Part shown: positions 44,494 through 52,819 of the stretch, piece after piece
Position numbering within the stretch: the stretch's first letter is position 1
Layout of the letters: every line of letters starts with the position of its first letter
Source: Rhizobium leguminosarum
Lineage (GTDB): Bacteria; Pseudomonadota; Alphaproteobacteria; Rhizobiales; Rhizobiaceae
DNA length: 64,000 nucleotides
Assembly (NCBI RefSeq): GCF_001679785.1
Contig: NZ_CP016286.1
Span: forward strand, 1,302,001-1,366,000
Reading direction: 5' to 3'
Made by a program: the position numbers and the translations under genes
Notes under the pieces: model-generated
The model's input: only the letters and a program-made list of their open reading frames with translations
What the model was told of the DNA's origin: nothing
Database searches by the model: none

Positions 44494-45468
44494 TCACTCG
44501 CTCTCGAGCACTTGCAGAAGTGCGGCGATATAGCCGTAGCAGAAGGCAAATGCGGTGGCGGTTGGATCCTTGCCGCTGACGGTCGGCACATGGTCGGGCA
44601 TCAGCATGTATTTGAAGCCCACTTCCTTGTAGATCCTGGCCGAGCGGACCATGTCCATGTCGCCTTCTTCAGGGAAGGTCTCCATGAAGGACAGCTTGCC
44701 GCCGCGAATATTGCGGAAATGAACATTGAAGATCTTGCCGCGCTGGCCGAACCAGCGGATGACATCGTCGATTTCCTTGCCGGGATTTTCCAGCATCTCG
44801 CCGATCGAACCCTGGCAGAAATTGAGGCCGTGATACGGGTTTTCGCGCATCAGCACGAATTTCTTCAGGCCTTCCACCGTGCCCAGCACCCGCGTGACGC
44901 CGCGATAACCCGGCGGCGTATAGGGATCGTGCGGATGGCAGGCGAGCCGGATGCGGTTGCTTGCAGCGACAGGAACGACGCGTTCGAGGAAATAGTCGAT
45001 CCGCTCCCAGTTTTCGTCCTCGGAAAGCACGCCGGCAAGGCCGGGCTCGGCCTGCTGGTCCGTCTTGTCCCAGCGGAAGCTGGCATTCAGCGACCCGCCG
45101 CGTCCCGGTTCATCCGGTGTGCGGGGAATGCCGATCAGGTTGAGATTGTACTTCACCGCAGGAATACCGGCGGCTGCCACATTCTCGATCAGCTTGCAGA
45201 CGGCGTCGATCTGTCTGTCGCGCTCGGGGCCGGCAAGCAGGATATCGGGATAGGAAGCCTTCTCGATCGGCTGCGAGGGCAGGGGCAACTGGATCATGTC
45301 GAGGATCAGGCCGAAGCTTTCGACCTTGTCGCGATGACGTTCGAGATCGGACAGCGTCCAGCTGCTCGGCTTTCCCGGCGGGTCGGCGTTGATATGCTTC
45401 ACACCCAGTTGCGCGAAGATACGATAATCGTCGTCATCCCGCGCTGCGACCTGTGTTCCCAGATACAT
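44494..45468 (-). CDS. Mannonate dehydratase (UxuA-like)
   Basis: A 324-residue TIM-barrel enzyme of the UxuA family, expected to dehydrate D-mannonate to 2-keto-3-deoxygluconate. Metal-ligand segments include LACHPHDPYTPP, NFCQGSIGEM, FNVHFRNIRGG and MPDHVPTVSG. It is somewhat shorter than E. coli UxuA, so it may be a distinct subgroup acting on a related acid sugar. A palindromic operator sits about 25 bases before its ATG. It shares the operon with kdgD. Confidence 0.82.
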   Translation of the reverse strand: MYLGTQVAARDDDDYRIFAQLGVKHINADPPGKPSSWTLSDLERHRDKVESFGLILDMIQLPLPSQPIEKASYPDILLAGPERDRQIDAVCKLIENVAAAGIPAVKYNLNLIGIPRTPDEPGRGGSLNASFRWDKTDQQAEPGLAGVLSEDENWERIDYFLERVVPVAASNRIRLACHPHDPYTPPGYRGVTRVLGTVEGLKKFVLMRENPYHGLNFCQGSIGEMLENPGKEIDDVIRWFGQRGKIFNVHFRNIRGGKLSFMETFPEEGDMDMVRSARIYKEVGFKYMLMPDHVPTVSGKDPTATAFAFCYGYIAALLQVLESE

Positions 45469-45492
45469 TTGAGTCTCTTTCGAAATTACACA

Positions 45493-45512
45493 ATGTCATA
45501 TGACATAATATG
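45493..45512 (-). promoter_or_regulatory. GntR-type operator upstream of the mannonate dehydratase
   Basis: ATGTCATATGACAT (45493-45506) is a perfect palindrome, overlapping GACATAATATG (45502-45512). The latter 11 bases recur exactly at 46337-46347 before the transporter operon. The spacing from the dehydratase start (about 25 bases) and the adjacent GntR gene make this a likely operator. Confidence 0.65.
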
Positions 45513-45533
45513 AATTTTGAAGAGTGTCGAGCC

Positions 45534-46244
45534 CTATTGCTGCTCGGCGAGCATGCGGTAGCGGCGTTGGCTGGCCAGCATATGGGCGCGCATTGCCTGG
45601 CGGGCGCGTTCGGGATCCTGATCGGCGATTGCCGCGAGGATTTCGACATGTTCGGCATAAACCTTCTGAAGATAGCTGCGGTCATTGGCTTCCGGCAGTG
45701 TCGGAAACTGGCCGCGGGGGATGGCTCTGGGGCCGAAATGGCGCAGGACATCGACATAGAATCGGTTGTTAGTGGCGGCGGCAATCGCCATGTGGAAGGC
45801 ATAATCCGCTTCCACCGTTTGCTGTCCGGTTTCGATCAGGTTTGCCATTCTGCGGTTGGCTTCGCGAATCGCCGCCTCTTGCTCGGCCGTGCGGCGATAG
45901 GCGGCAATTGCCGCCGCTTCACCCTCGGCCGCCATACGAAACTCCAGCAATTCCAGGGTTTCTGGAATGCTTTTGATTTCCACCGGCGTCAGCGACAGGA
46001 CCGAATGCGCCTTCGGATCCGCGACGAAGACGCCTTTGCCCTGGATCGGCTTGACGAAGCCTGCAGACCTCAGATCGGCAATGGCCTCGCGCACCACGGT
46101 GCGGCTGACGCCGAATGTCGCTTCAAGCTGCGGCTCGGTCGGCAGCTGGTCGCCGACCCGTAGCTTCCCCGTCTCGATCTGCGCCCGCAGCTGATCGATA
46201 ACCTGCTGCGCCAGTCTTTGCCGGCCACCGCCGAGTGTCGTCAT
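45534..46244 (-). CDS. GntR family regulator (FadR subfamily, FCD domain)
   Basis: A 236-residue regulator from the ATG at 46244, preceded by GGGGGAACGG. The winged helix-turn-helix is at residues about 8-75 (QVIDQLRAQIETGKLRVGDQ, VSRTVVREAIADLRSAGFV). The C-terminal FCD helical domain carries the metal/ligand-binding positions in YAFHMAIAAATNN and YAEHVEILAAI. Such proteins respond to hexuronates or aldonates. It lies between the dehydratase operon and the transporter operon, both of which carry the same motif, so it probably represses both. Confidence 0.88.
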   Translation of the reverse strand: MTTLGGGRQRLAQQVIDQLRAQIETGKLRVGDQLPTEPQLEATFGVSRTVVREAIADLRSAGFVKPIQGKGVFVADPKAHSVLSLTPVEIKSIPETLELLEFRMAAEGEAAAIAAYRRTAEQEAAIREANRRMANLIETGQQTVEADYAFHMAIAAATNNRFYVDVLRHFGPRAIPRGQFPTLPEANDRSYLQKVYAEHVEILAAIADQDPERARQAMRAHMLASQRRYRMLAEQQ

Positions 46245-46336
46245 TTTCCGTTCCCCCAATCCCTTTGCATCATGTCTCCCGCTCGGGTCTTGCAAATCAT
46301 ATCAGACTTCGATAAATCATAATACGACATACGGGC

Positions 46337-46349
46337 GACATAATATGTC
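46337..46349 (+). promoter_or_regulatory. GntR-type operator upstream of the transporter operon
   Basis: GACATA-A-TATGTC is a 6-1-6 palindrome 28 bases before the ATG of the binding-protein gene. Its first eleven bases equal 45502-45512. A further half-like GACATA lies at 46326-46331. Confidence 0.65.
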
Positions 46350-46377
46350 TTTTATAGTAGTCTAGGGAGGACTGACA

Positions 46378-47972
46378 ATGAAGCATTTTTCTAAGGGCTT
46401 GTTCGTCGGCGCCGTCGTTGGCGCTCTGACGATCGCTGCACCACAGATGCAGGCTGCCACCCCGCAGGACCAACTGGTGGTCGGCACATCGCTGGCGCAG
46501 GTTCTGTCGCTGGATCCGCAGCAGGCGACCGAAGGCAAGGCGGTCGAGATCATGTCGAATCTGTACGATCGGCTGGTCGCCAGCACGGGGATGGCAAGAT
46601 CCTTCCGCAGCTGGCGGAAAGCTGGAAGATCGACGACAAGGGCATCACCTTTACGCTGCGCAAGGCCAATTTCGCCTCCGGCAACCCGGTCACCTCGAAG
46701 GATGTCGTCTATTCATTGGCGCGGCTCCTGAAGATGGACCAGGCCGCCGCCGCCAACCTCAAGCGCGTCGGCTACGATAAGGACAATGTCGAAAAGCTCG
46801 TCAAGGCCGTCGACGACCAGACGGTGCGGATCGATCTCTCCGAGCAGGTGACGGCAGAGCTTCTGCTCTACCGGCTGACGACGACCACCACCAGCGTGGT
46901 CGACAGCGTCGAGGTCGAGAGCCACGCCGTTGATAATGACTACGGAAACGCCTGGATGCGAACCCATTCGGCCGGCTCCGGTCCGTTCACCCTCAATCGC
47001 TGGTCTCCGAATGAACTGGTGATCCTCGACGCCAACAAGGATTATATGACCGGCGCGCCGAAGATGCGTCGCGTCATCGTCCGGCATGTGCCTGAAAGCC
47101 AGGTCGAGCGGCTGATGCTCGAACGCGGCGATATCGATATTGCCAGCGCGCTGACCGCATCGGATCTCGCGACGTTCAGCGACAAGAAAGGCTTTGCCAT
47201 CCAGCGTATTCCGACGGGCGGTTTCTACGTGCTGTCGATGAATGCCGGCAACAAATACCTCGCCAACCCGAAGGTTCGCGAAGCCATTGCCTATGGCATC
47301 GACTACAAGGGCATCGAAAAGACGATCATGGGTCCTTACGGCCGGGCCAGAAACGTACCCGTTCCGGAGAATTTCGAATACGCCATCCCGAACCCCGATT
47401 GGCATCTCGACGTCGAAAAGTCCAAGCAGCTGCTGAGCGAGGCAGGCTTCAAGGACGGCTTCTCGCTGTCGCTGAAGACCATCGCGCAAACGCCGCGCAT
47501 CGATCTGGCCACCGCCATCCAGGCATCGCTTGCCCAGATCGGCATCAAGATCGACATCCAGCAGGGCAACGGCTCGGAAATCATCGCCGCCCATCGCGCC
47601 AGGGATTTCGATCTGCTGATCCCGCAGACCAGCGCCTATATGCCGAACGTCCTCGGCTCGATGGAGCAGTTTTCCTCCAATCCCGACAACTCGAAGGAAG
47701 CTAACAATGCCGGCAATTTCGTCTGGCGCTCGGCCTGGGACATCCCGGAACTCACGGCCCTGACGGCCAAGGCATCGATGGAGCCGGACGCCAAGAAGCG
47801 TGGCGAAATCTATGTTCAGATGCAGAAGCTGTTCGTTGAACAGAAGCCGGCGGTGCTTCCGCTCTTCGAGCGCTTTGAGCCGATCGTCCTCAACAGCAAG
47901 GTCGAGGGATATGTGGGGCACCCGTCTCAGCTGACGCGTCTTGAGAACGTGACCAAGGTCGAAACCCAGTAA
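46378..47972 (+). pseudogene. Dpp/Opp-type ABC substrate-binding protein, frameshifted
   Basis: A family 5 solute-binding protein with signal peptide (LFVGAVVGALTIAAPQMQAA). The frame is lost at 46587-46590, where GGGG appears in place of an expected five-G run (...LVAST-GDGKILPQL...). Reading one base earlier continues to a normal C-terminus at 47972. Restored length is 531 residues, normal for the family. The rest (FTLRKANFASGNPVTSKDVV, LKRVGYDKDN...) is intact. It is either a recent knockout of the transporter or a sequence error. The transported ligand is probably an acid-sugar oligomer, judging by the neighbours. Confidence 0.85.
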
Positions 47973-47993
47973 TAATCCCCAGGACAGCCGATC

Positions 47994-49022
47994 ATGAAGG
48001 AACTCTCCGTAGCCGAATTTGGCCGACGCCTGGCGCATTTGCTGGTCAGCCTGTTCATCCTCTTATGTGTGACCTTCGTGATCGGCCGCGTCTTGCCCAC
48101 CGATCCGGTCGGCGCAATCGTCGGCGAGCTCGCCGATCCCTCGGCCTATGCTGCGATGCGGGCGCGTCTGGGGCTCGATCTGCCGATCTACCAGCAGTTT
48201 TTCCTCTATCTGAACGGGCTGGCGCATGGTGATTTCGGCACGGCCGTCCTCACCGGCAATCCCGTCTCTTCGGATCTTGCCCAGGCGTTTCCGGCGACAT
48301 TCGAACTCGCGACGCTGGCAGTGATCATTTCGACCTTCGTCGGTGTCCCGCTCGGGCTGGTCGCAGCACTCTTTCGCGACAGTTTCATCGACAAGACGGC
48401 GCGCGTGGTCGCGCTCGTCGGTCATTCGATCCCGGTTTTCTGGTTCGGCATCGTCGGGCTCGTCATCTTCTATGCCGGCCTCAATTGGGTCGGCGGGCCG
48501 GGCCGGATCGATGTCTTTTACGAAGGCCTCGTCACGCCGCAAACCGGACTGTTGTTGGTCGACAGCCTGCTGCAGGGCGAGACGGAAATCTTCTGGAATG
48601 CGCTCGGCCATATCATTCTGCCGGCCGTCATCCTCGCCTATGCGGCGATGGCCTACATCACCCGCATGACACGCAGCTTCACCCTGGAGCAGTTGAGCCA
48701 GGATTATGTCATTGCGGCCCGAGCCAAGGGTGTAAGCCCGCTCGGCACGATCTGGCACCACGTCCTGCCGAACATTGCGGTGCAGCTGATCACCATCCTT
48801 GCCATTTCCTACGGCGGTCTGCTCGAAGGCGCTGTTGTGACCGAGATCGTTTTCTCCTGGCCGGGCATTGGCCAGTACATGACGAACGCGCTGATGATCG
48901 GCGACATGAACGCTATCGTCGCCGGCACCATCATTGTGGGATTCATTTTCATGTTGTTGAACTTCCTGGCCGACGTCGCTTACGCCGTCTTTGATCCGCG
49001 CATGCGGGAGGCGGCCCGATGA
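47994..49022 (+). CDS. ABC transporter permease (DppB type)
   Basis: A 342-residue permease of the Dpp/Opp class. It has an N-terminal helix, the VIGRVLPTDPVGAIVGELAD segment common to DppB-like proteins, about six helices and an EAA-like loop (SQDYVIAARAKGVSPLGTIW HHVLPN). It is the first membrane subunit after the binding protein. The stop overlaps the next start by four bases. Confidence 0.9.
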   Translation: MKELSVAEFGRRLAHLLVSLFILLCVTFVIGRVLPTDPVGAIVGELADPSAYAAMRARLGLDLPIYQQFFLYLNGLAHGDFGTAVLTGNPVSSDLAQAFPATFELATLAVIISTFVGVPLGLVAALFRDSFIDKTARVVALVGHSIPVFWFGIVGLVIFYAGLNWVGGPGRIDVFYEGLVTPQTGLLLVDSLLQGETEIFWNALGHIILPAVILAYAAMAYITRMTRSFTLEQLSQDYVIAARAKGVSPLGTIWHHVLPNIAVQLITILAISYGGLLEGAVVTEIVFSWPGIGQYMTNALMIGDMNAIVAGTIIVGFIFMLLNFLADVAYAVFDPRMREAAR

Positions 49023-49921
49023 GCGATGTTATCCGCAGCGAGATTCATATCCGCCCGCCAAGTGTGTCGACCCGTATCGCGGCGTCGTTTGCGCGCGCCG
49101 GCCGTAAATTGGCCCACGAGCCGCTCGGTCTTGCCGGTTTCGTCATCCTTGGTCTGCTTTGCTTTATCGCGATCTTCGCGCCGCTCCTGGCGCCTTACGA
49201 TCCGACGATACAGGCGCTTGGTGATGCCTTGCAGCCGCCGAGCCTTGCGCATCTGGCAGGCACGGACGAATTCGGCCGGGACATCTTGAGCCGCCTCATC
49301 TTCGGCACGCGCATCACCATCCAGACCGTGCTGTCGATTTCCTTGATCGTCGGGCCGATCGGCCTGTTGATCGGCGTCGTTGCCGGCTTCTTCGGAGGGC
49401 GCACCGATGCGCTGCTGATGCGCGCCACCGATATCGTTCTCTCTTTCCCGTCGCTGATCCTGGCTCTGGCTTTTGCTGCGGCACTCGGCGCGGGCTTGAC
49501 CACGGCAATCATCGCGATCTCGTTGACCGCATGGCCGCCGATTGCGAGACTCGCGCGCGCCGAGGCGCTTGTCGTCAGAAACGCCGATTATGTGGTCGCC
49601 GCGCGCCTTTATGGTGCCTCGCCGATGCGCATTCTTCTTCTCTATATCGCGCCGATGTGCGTCCCATCGGTCATCGTTCGTCTGACGCTCAACATGGCGG
49701 GCATTATCCTGACGGCAGCTTCGCTTGGCTTCCTCGGCCTTGGCGCCCAGCCGCCGGCGCCGGAATGGGGCGCGATGATCTCCAGCGGCCGCAAGTTCAT
49801 GCTGGATTATTGGTGGGTTGCCGTGATGCCGGGTATCGCCATCCTGCTCACCAGCCTTGCTTTCAACATCGCCGGAGATGCTCTGCGCGACCTTTTGGAT
49901 CCCCGCCATGCAAGATCGTGA
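49019..49921 (+). CDS. ABC transporter permease (DppC type)
   Basis: A 300-residue DppC/OppC-type permease. It shows an OppC-like N-terminal region (FAPLLAPYDPTIQALGDALQ, GTDEFGRDILSRLIFGTRI), six helices and the EAA loop VRNADYVVAARLYGASPMRI. It overlaps the DppB gene upstream and the ATPase gene downstream (start at 49908). Confidence 0.9.
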   Translation: MSDVIRSEIHIRPPSVSTRIAASFARAGRKLAHEPLGLAGFVILGLLCFIAIFAPLLAPYDPTIQALGDALQPPSLAHLAGTDEFGRDILSRLIFGTRITIQTVLSISLIVGPIGLLIGVVAGFFGGRTDALLMRATDIVLSFPSLILALAFAAALGAGLTTAIIAISLTAWPPIARLARAEALVVRNADYVVAARLYGASPMRILLLYIAPMCVPSVIVRLTLNMAGIILTAASLGFLGLGAQPPAPEWGAMISSGRKFMLDYWWVAVMPGIAILLTSLAFNIAGDALRDLLDPRHARS

Positions 49922-50753
49922 TCTGCAGCCCGTTCTTTCCGTCGAAGGATTGAGCGTCCGTTTCGGCCGAGGCGCCGTGCCTGCCGTCTCCAATGTCAGT
50001 TTCGACGTCGGGCGCGAACGCGTCGGAATCGTCGGAGAATCCGGTTCCGGCAAGTCGACGACCGGTCGCGCGATCATGCGTCTTTTGCCGCCGGCCGCGG
50101 TGGTCTCCGCCGAACGCATGGATCTTAGCGGCGATCCGCTGCTTTCGAAGTCCGAGCGTCAGATGGGCGCGCTGCGCGGCAAGGATATTGCGCTGATCAT
50201 GCAGGATCCGCGCTATTCGCTGAATCCGGTGCTTTCGATCGGTAAGCAGATCGCCGAAGCCGCGCGCCTTCACCTCGGTCTTCACAAGAAACAGGCGCAT
50301 GAGGCTGCCCGCGCCATGCTGGAGCGCGTGCGCATCAGCGATGCGGAGCGGGTCATGGCGCTTTATCCGCACCAGATATCGGGCGGTATGGGCCAGCGCG
50401 TGATGATCGCCATGATGCTGCTGGCGCGGCCGAAGCTTGTCATCGCCGACGAGCCGACCTCGGCGCTTGATGTCAGCGTCCGCAAGGACGTGCTGCTGCT
50501 GCTCGATGAGCTGGTGCGCGAGAACAATTCCGGACTGCTGTTGATCAGCCACGACATTCGCATGGTGGCAGCCTTTTGCGAGCGCATCATCGTCATGTAT
50601 GCCGGCCGGATCGTGGAAACGCTGACCCGTCTCGAGGAGGCGCGCCACCCCTATACCCGCGGGCTGATCGCTGCGCTGCCCGACCCGAGGAACCCGGTTC
50701 GCCGGCTTGCTGTTCTCGACAGGACGAAACTCGATCTGGAGACGGCGCAATGA
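49908..50753 (+). CDS. ABC transporter ATP-binding protein (DppD type)
   Basis: A 281-residue ATPase with Walker [13 protein letters not shown], signature [13 protein letters not shown], Walker [13 protein letters not shown] and switch histidine in LLISHDIRM. The signature is slightly unusual (SGGMGQR rather than SGGQRQR), which is common in DppD-like proteins. The ATG at 49908 lies inside the previous gene. It has only a short Opp/Dpp C-terminal region ([20 protein letters not shown]). Confidence 0.9.
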   Translation: MQDRDLQPVLSVEGLSVRFGRGAVPAVSNVSFDVGRERVGIVGESGSGKSTTGRAIMRLLPPAAVVSAERMDLSGDPLLSKSERQMGALRGKDIALIMQDPRYSLNPVLSIGKQIAEAARLHLGLHKKQAHEAARAMLERVRISDAERVMALYPHQISGGMGQRVMIAMMLLARPKLVIADEPTSALDVSVRKDVLLLLDELVRENNSGLLLISHDIRMVAAFCERIIVMYAGRIVETLTRLEEARHPYTRGLIAALPDPRNPVRRLAVLDRTKLDLETAQ

Positions 50754-51493
50754 TCAATGTGCGTGACCTCGATGTCGTCTTTGCCTCTGGCAAATCAAGC
50801 AACCATGTCGTCAGGGGCATCAGTTTTCACGTCGGCCAGGGCGAGACGCTTGGCATTGTCGGTGAATCCGGATGCGGCAAATCGACGGTGCTGCGTTGCC
50901 TTGCCGGCATGGAGGCCGGTTGGACCGGTCACATCGAACTTGGCGGCAAACCGATCGGCAAGAAGCGCTCCCGCGAGGAGCTGAAATTCGCACAAATGGT
51001 GTTTCAGGACCCTTACGGATCCCTGCATCCGCGCCATCGTATCGGCACCGCCCTGGCGGAACCGCTGCGCGCCATGCGCCATTCCGACATCTGGTCGAAA
51101 GTCGAAAAGGCATTGATCCAGGTGGGCTTGCCGGCGAGCTTCGCAAACCGTTTCCCGCACGAGCTTTCCGGCGGCCAGCGGCAGAGGGTGGCAATCGCCC
51201 GGGCCCTGATCCTGTCGCCGCCCATCCTGTTGCTCGACGAGCCGACATCGGCGCTCGACGTCTCGGTCCAAGCCGAAATCCTCAACCTGCTGGCCGATCA
51301 GCGCGAGGAAAAGGGCCTGACCTATCTGCTCGTCAGTCACGACCTCGCGGTCATCGCCCATATGTGCGACCGGGTGCTGATCATGAAGAATGGTTGTTTC
51401 GTGGACGAGCTCACCAAAGCGGACCTGCAGGCCGGCACCACGCATGATGCCTATGCGCGAGAACTGTTCGAAGCGAGTTTTATCGAGGCTTGA
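50750..51493 (+). CDS. ABC transporter ATP-binding protein (DppF type)
   Basis: A 247-residue ATPase overlapping the DppD gene by four bases. Walker [10 protein letters not shown], signature [15 protein letters not shown], Walker [13 protein letters not shown] and H-loop LVSHDLAVI are all present. It forms the second motor subunit with the preceding ATPase. It is the last gene of the operon and is convergent with the LacI regulator. Confidence 0.9.
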   Translation: MINVRDLDVVFASGKSSNHVVRGISFHVGQGETLGIVGESGCGKSTVLRCLAGMEAGWTGHIELGGKPIGKKRSREELKFAQMVFQDPYGSLHPRHRIGTALAEPLRAMRHSDIWSKVEKALIQVGLPASFANRFPHELSGGQRQRVAIARALILSPPILLLDEPTSALDVSVQAEILNLLADQREEKGLTYLLVSHDLAVIAHMCDRVLIMKNGCFVDELTKADLQAGTTHDAYARELFEASFIEA

Positions 51494-51515
51494 TACCCTC
51501 GACCACCGTGGCTCG

Positions 51516-52571
51516 TCAGCGACCTTCCGTTACGACAGGCACATGCCTGACGGCTGCAACGCTACCCCTTTCGACGAGATGGCAGGCAAGCTCGACCCGC
51601 CGCCGTGGGGCCGCAAGGCCGAGCATCATGTCGCGCAGCAGATCGAGCGCGGTGGCGCCGAGTTCGCGCATCGGAATATGCACCGTCGAGAGCGGCGGAT
51701 TGAGAAAGGCCGACTGCGGCAGATCGTCTATGCCCATGACGGAGATGTCCTGCGGCACGGCATAGCCCATCGCCTGCAAGCCGCGCACCGCGCCATTGGC
51801 AAGACTGTCGCCCGCCGTCAGGATGGCGGTGAAGGTGAGTCCTTTCTCGCGGACAAGACGGGTGACCGCCTCGGCGCCGAGTTCCGGCAGCCAGTCGTCG
51901 ACTTCGAGCACCAGATCGGCATCGGCCGTCAGCCCATGGTGCTGCAGGGCATCGCGCCAACCCTCGAGGCGCCGCTCGATCGTCCGCCGACCCGGCCTCA
52001 GCATGAACAGGATGCGTTGATGCCCGGCCTTGATCAGCCGCTCGGCGGCGATGAAGGCGGCTGAACGGTTGCAGGGCGTCACACTGGAAAGCCGCATATA
52101 GGGATCGTCGCTGTTGACGAGCACGACGGGCTTTCCGAGATCAGCGGCCGCAGCCAGCATCTCCTCTTCGTCGACGGTCAGGATCAGCATGCCGCCAAAG
52201 CTCGGATCGTCACGCATCTCGGCGACGACGCGGGCTTCGTCCCCCTTGTCGGCGACCGGGCGCATCGCCAGTTCGATGCCGAGGGCGGCGGCTCGCGCAT
52301 TCAATCCTTCGAGCACGTAGACCGTAAACTGGTTGCGGACATAGTCGATCATCGCCGCCCCGGAGGCGACGAGCATGACCTTCTTGCCGGCAACGCTCGC
52401 CGGCAGCGCGTAGCTGACCGCACTTGCCGTTTCCAGCACCAGCTTGCGGATCTCCGGCCTGACGCCCTTTTCGCCGGCCAGCGCACGCGACACCGTGCTG
52501 ATCGAGACGCCGCATCGGGCGGCAATGTCGTCGAGGCGCGTGCGCCTGCCTTTTTTCTCTTCCGCCGCCAT
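51516..52571 (-). CDS. LacI family transcriptional regulator
   Basis: A 351-residue repressor from the ATG at 52571 (GGAGATGAC upstream). The N-terminal LacI helix-turn-helix is at residues about 12-40 (RLDDIAARCGVSISTVSRAL). A periplasmic-binding-protein-like sugar-binding domain follows. It is divergent from the 840-residue gene and its ABC transporter, so it probably controls that sugar-use locus. An upstream extension of the open frame lacks family features. Confidence 0.88.
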   Translation of the reverse strand: MAAEEKKGRRTRLDDIAARCGVSISTVSRALAGEKGVRPEIRKLVLETASAVSYALPASVAGKKVMLVASGAAMIDYVRNQFTVYVLEGLNARAAALGIELAMRPVADKGDEARVVAEMRDDPSFGGMLILTVDEEEMLAAAADLGKPVVLVNSDDPYMRLSSVTPCNRSAAFIAAERLIKAGHQRILFMLRPGRRTIERRLEGWRDALQHHGLTADADLVLEVDDWLPELGAEAVTRLVREKGLTFTAILTAGDSLANGAVRGLQAMGYAVPQDISVMGIDDLPQSAFLNPPLSTVHIPMRELGATALDLLRDMMLGLAAPRRRVELACHLVERGSVAAVRHVPVVTEGR

Positions 52572-52745
52572 GTCATCTCCTCGCTGGCAGCTACTATGCA
52601 AAAATCTTTCAGATTGCGCAAATGGATTGCCTGTGCACAATCGTTGCCTGAGGAGTCCGCGACAAGCGGCAGAGCAGGGAGGCTTTGAACATGCGGCTTG
52701 AGGGCCAATCCATGTGTCGGCGTTTTGTCCGGCGTCCCAAGGATC

Positions 52746-52793
52746 GAGCATGATGCCGAAAAGTGTGAGCGGTTTTCGGACGACATCATGCTC
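52746..52793. repeat. Rhizobial intergenic palindromic repeat
   Basis: GAGCATGATG...CATCATGCTC with the centre CCGAAAAGTGTGAGCGGTTT TCGG. This palindromic unit, with its characteristic central sequence, is widespread in intergenic regions of Rhizobium and relatives (RIME-like elements). It sits between the LacI gene and the 840-residue gene. Confidence 0.75.
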
Positions 52794-52819
52794 TAGCTGT
52801 TCTAGGGCGGTCTGAAGCA

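Noticed and set aside
46713..48038. A 441-residue minus-strand frame across the binding-protein gene.
   Set aside because: Antisense shadow of a recognisable solute-binding protein; no domain features of its own.
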